This document shows positions 31,280 through 33,365 of a stretch of DNA of 33,365 bases, one piece after another. A program made the translations under genes and the position numbers. The notes beneath the pieces are model-generated. The model was not told where the DNA came from. It did not search any database and worked only from the letters and a program-made list of their open reading frames with translations. The DNA is taken from the NCBI GenBank assembly GCA_002352545.1, contig DEIO01000030.1, positions 1-33,365 on the forward strand, read 5' to 3'. This DNA comes from Patescibacteria group bacterium UBA2772 (GTDB taxonomy: Bacteria; Patescibacteriota; Minisyncoccia; Moranbacterales; DUUL01). Position 1 is the first letter of the stretch. Each line of letters starts with the position of its first letter.

Positions 31280-32599
31280 CTATTTCTTATTTTCAATCTT
31301 ACAAATTCCATTTGGCATAAATTTGCGCAAAACTTCCGGGATTACAACTGAACCATCTTTTTGTTGAAAATTTTCTAAAATTGCAATGATAAATCTTGGA
31401 GATGGAATAGCTGTATTATTAAGCATAAACACATTTTTCTTATCTCCCTTTGCATTTTTATATTTAACATTTAGCCTCTTTGATTGCCAGTCCAAGAAAT
31501 TTGAAGCGCTCCCAGTTTCACCATATCCATTTCTTGATGGCATCCAAACTTCCATATCAAACATTCGATATTTACCTGCGCTCATGTCTCCCGTACAAAT
31601 TTCTAAGACACGAAATGGTAGTCCCATGTCTCTATGGAGTCCTTTTGAAATTTCAAGCATTTCTCTGTGTAATTTTTCAGCTTTTTCAACATTTGCTTCA
31701 CAAAGACAAACTTGCTCCACTTTCATAAATTCGTGCACTCTGTAGAGACCCTTTGTATCCTTTCCATACGAACCAATTTCACTTCTGTAGCAAGGTGAGA
31801 ATCCACACATTTTCTTCGGCAATTCACTTACATTCAAAGTTTCATTTGAGTGGTACGCTAACAAAGAAGGCTCTGCTGTTCCGATTAGGAACTTATTCTC
31901 TTTATTTGAGTTTCCATCAGCCTCTATATCCTTATTTTCAATTTTATAAATTTCATCTTCATCTTCATTGAATTTCTTTCCAGCGAAATAACCGCTTCCG
32001 AAAAGAACATTCTCCTTAACAAGAGTTGGTGGAATCATTGGCATAAAACCTTTCTGCACCAACTTTTCCAAAGCATACATCATTAGCGCCATTTGCAAAC
32101 CAGCACCTTCATTTTTCATATAATAACCTCTGTAGCCAGAGACTTTCACACCTCTTTCAAAATCAATGATATCCAGGTCTTTTCCTAATTGGATGTGATC
32201 CTTTGGTTTAAAATCAAATTTAGTAGGCTCTCCTTCTTTTTCAATTTCAACATTCTCATTTTCATCTTTCCCAACTGGCACATCACTCGCAGTAATAGTT
32301 GGAACCCTAACCATAATTTCATCATACTTAATGTTGATTTTTTTCAATTCCTCTTCAAATTCTGCAATATCAGTTTTTATCTTTTTACCATCTGATATTT
32401 GTTTATCAGATGGACGCTTACCTTTTGCAGACTTAGCAAGTTCATTTCTTTTAGATCTTAGCTGATCCAATTGAGTCATTAAATCTCTCCTACTTTTATC
32501 AATCAATAATAGTTTATCGAGATCTAATTTGATATTTTTATTTTTTGCAGCTTCGGCAATTTCTTTTACATTCTCTCTAATGAATTTTATATCCAACAT
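31280..32599 (-). CDS. serS: Serine--tRNA ligase
   Basis: 439 aa, the usual bacterial length. It charges tRNA-Ser with serine through a seryl-adenylate. Seen: an N-terminal MLDIKFIRENVKEIAEAAKN and coiled-coil arm (about residues 28-110) that binds the long variable arm, then the catalytic domain: RGYYMKNEGAGLQMALM, LIGTAEPSLLAYH, motif 2 CGFSPCYRSEIGSYGKDTKG with LYRVHEFMKVEQ, GDMSAGKYRMFDMEVWMPS, and motif 3 FMLNNTAIPSPRFIIAILEN. Motif 3 carries SPR where classical enzymes have VGR, a variant I associate with Patescibacteria. First gene of the serS-HD-ddl operon. No SD and no T-box leader seen. Confidence 0.98.
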   Translation of the reverse strand: MLDIKFIRENVKEIAEAAKNKNIKLDLDKLLLIDKSRRDLMTQLDQLRSKRNELAKSAKGKRPSDKQISDGKKIKTDIAEFEEELKKINIKYDEIMVRVPTITASDVPVGKDENENVEIEKEGEPTKFDFKPKDHIQLGKDLDIIDFERGVKVSGYRGYYMKNEGAGLQMALMMYALEKLVQKGFMPMIPPTLVKENVLFGSGYFAGKKFNEDEDEIYKIENKDIEADGNSNKENKFLIGTAEPSLLAYHSNETLNVSELPKKMCGFSPCYRSEIGSYGKDTKGLYRVHEFMKVEQVCLCEANVEKAEKLHREMLEISKGLHRDMGLPFRVLEICTGDMSAGKYRMFDMEVWMPSRNGYGETGSASNFLDWQSKRLNVKYKNAKGDKKNVFMLNNTAIPSPRFIIAILENFQQKDGSVVIPEVLRKFMPNGICKIENKK

Positions 32600-32696
32600 T
32601 AATTTAAATTTATAATAATAGTTTTTATAATTTTTGTTTATAGTGTCTCGCTAATATTTACTTAGCATAGTCTTTTTTGAGCCACTTTAAAATAAA

Positions 32697-32708
32697 CCCC
32701 CAAGGGGG
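32697..32708 (-). terminator. Short GC-rich terminator-like hairpin
   Basis: CCCCC-AA-GGGGG, realistically a 4-bp stem with a CAAG loop (minus strand CTTG). On the minus strand it runs into a T-rich stretch. It lies between the M15-like gene and serS and probably ends the former. Confidence 0.45.
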
Positions 32709-32852
32709 ATGATAATGTTGCTAAAATTTTTTTAAGAAAATTCTTTACTTTCATATTGCATTTATCTTTTCATATTTCAATATAAATATCAAGAGTTTTC
32801 ACCAAAGTATTCCGCATTCTTTTCACTCAAATTCAGATATTATCGGCTAGAT

Positions 32853-33365
32853 TTAATTACAGCCACACCCAAGAATTGCCCCTAAAGAAATATGCACGTG
32901 ATCACCTTCATATAATATAAATGGATCAGCTCCATGAAGACTTTGTCCACAAGCTTTAGCTGCCTCTGTAATAAGAGCTGAATATTCCTCTGCGCCATAA
33001 TCAACAGCAACGGATCTACCAGCACAATTTGTGCCACCATAATGACAAGAATTTTGTGTATGTGCACAAGGAGGTTTGGCATACGTAGCTCCACTACAAA
33101 AGCCTATTCCAGCCGAATCTGAAATTGAACTTATTCTTCTGGCAGCAGAGTGTGAATCCGGAATTTGTGTATTAACACAATTCATAAAAGCAGATAAAGA
33201 AGGATCTGCATCAACTACCTGTGCGGCTATACCAGGATCAAAAACTCCCCCCGTGGTTCCACCACCTAAAGGAGGGACTGCACCCACTCCATAAACTGCA
33301 CCAGCTACACCTCCAGCTCCAGCAACAATAGTATCAAAAGCACTTTCAGTACTACAAGTAAACTC
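32853..33365 (-). CDS. Cysteine-rich M15-like zinc peptidase, C-terminal part (5' end outside window)
   Basis: The minus-strand frame is open to base 33365; the GTG at 33287 is internal. About 170 residues are visible. They contain an M15/VanY-like zinc motif: SCHYGG, then after a short cysteine-containing insert VAVDYG (pattern S-x-H-x(n)-A-x-D), and later EGDHVHISLG, where D-H-x-H supplies the last ligand. M15 enzymes are D,D- or L,D-carboxypeptidases that trim peptidoglycan stem peptides. There are about nine cysteines (among them PPCAHTQNSC, NCAG, KACG and terminal GCGC), suggesting disulfides and export, though the signal peptide is not visible. A Gly/Pro/Ala linker (PPLGGGTTGG) precedes the domain. 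An inactive domain is possible. Confidence 0.65.
   Translation of the reverse strand, partial: EFTCSTESAFDTIVAGAGGVAGAVYGVGAVPPLGGGTTGGVFDPGIAAQVVDADPSLSAFMNCVNTQIPDSHSAARRISSISDSAGIGFCSGATYAKPPCAHTQNSCHYGGTNCAGRSVAVDYGAEEYSALITEAAKACGQSLHGADPFILYEGDHVHISLGAILGCGCN

Noticed and set aside
32600..32852. T-box riboswitch upstream of serS
   Set aside because: No T-box consensus or specifier stem is visible in this AT-rich stretch; the only clear structure is the short CCCCC/GGGGG hairpin.
1..33365. CRISPR array
   Set aside because: The only near-identical short repeats are the two 33-mers, 1093 bp apart, with a gene between them. There is no regular spacing and no cas gene.

Overview
This AT-rich window looks like a chromosomal segment of a Candidate Phyla Radiation (Patescibacteria) bacterium, probably of the Parcubacteria/Moranbacteria type. 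The main reasons are a DUF4012-type exported protein, a VirD4-like ATPase encoded with a giant protein and a DUF5663-like small protein, orphan GT39-type membrane glycosyltransferases, a very short Mur-ligase-like protein next to an FtsQ-like gene, and A/T-rich leaders without Shine-Dalgarno (SD) sequences before most core genes. The lineage is inferred; there is no rRNA or tRNA to fix it. Code 11 applies: TGA ends several intact genes.

Bases 1-3100 are accessory. They hold the 3' end of an IS1595/ISXO2-type insertion sequence and its right terminus. A two-gene operon starts 23 bp further on and has the size, overlap and motif layout of the lambda RexA/RexB abortive-infection pair. A long nested inverted repeat follows, then a membrane-anchored protein gene flanked by two near-identical 33-bp direct repeats, each just upstream of a terminator. 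Bases 3100-5700 hold an unexplained structured intergenic region, a lipoprotein gene, a decayed exported-protein gene and a small membrane protein gene with a perfect consensus promoter.

Bases 5700-11250 hold a minus-strand set (minimal MGMT-like protein, DUF4012 protein, polytopic membrane protein, and a calcineurin-fold phosphoesterase that has lost its metal ligands). A divergent plus-strand pair, lgt and tsaD, follows.

Bases 11250-20900 are one minus-strand operon: a protein of about 2029 aa with tandem repeats and membrane segments, two small charged helical proteins, and an 823-aa VirD4/TraD-like ATPase. It looks like a secretion or DNA-translocation apparatus without an obvious described counterpart.

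Bases 20900-33365 are mostly cell-envelope housekeeping: two GT39-like glycosyltransferases, an orphan response-regulator receiver, an aminotransferase/Mur-ligase-like/FtsQ-like operon, two small membrane proteins with perfect consensus promoters and strong SDs, a serS-HD-ddl operon, and at the right edge the C-terminus of a cysteine-rich M15-like zinc peptidase. The best candidates for undescribed biology are the RexAB-like pair, the giant-protein/ATPase operon and the pseudo-phosphoesterase.
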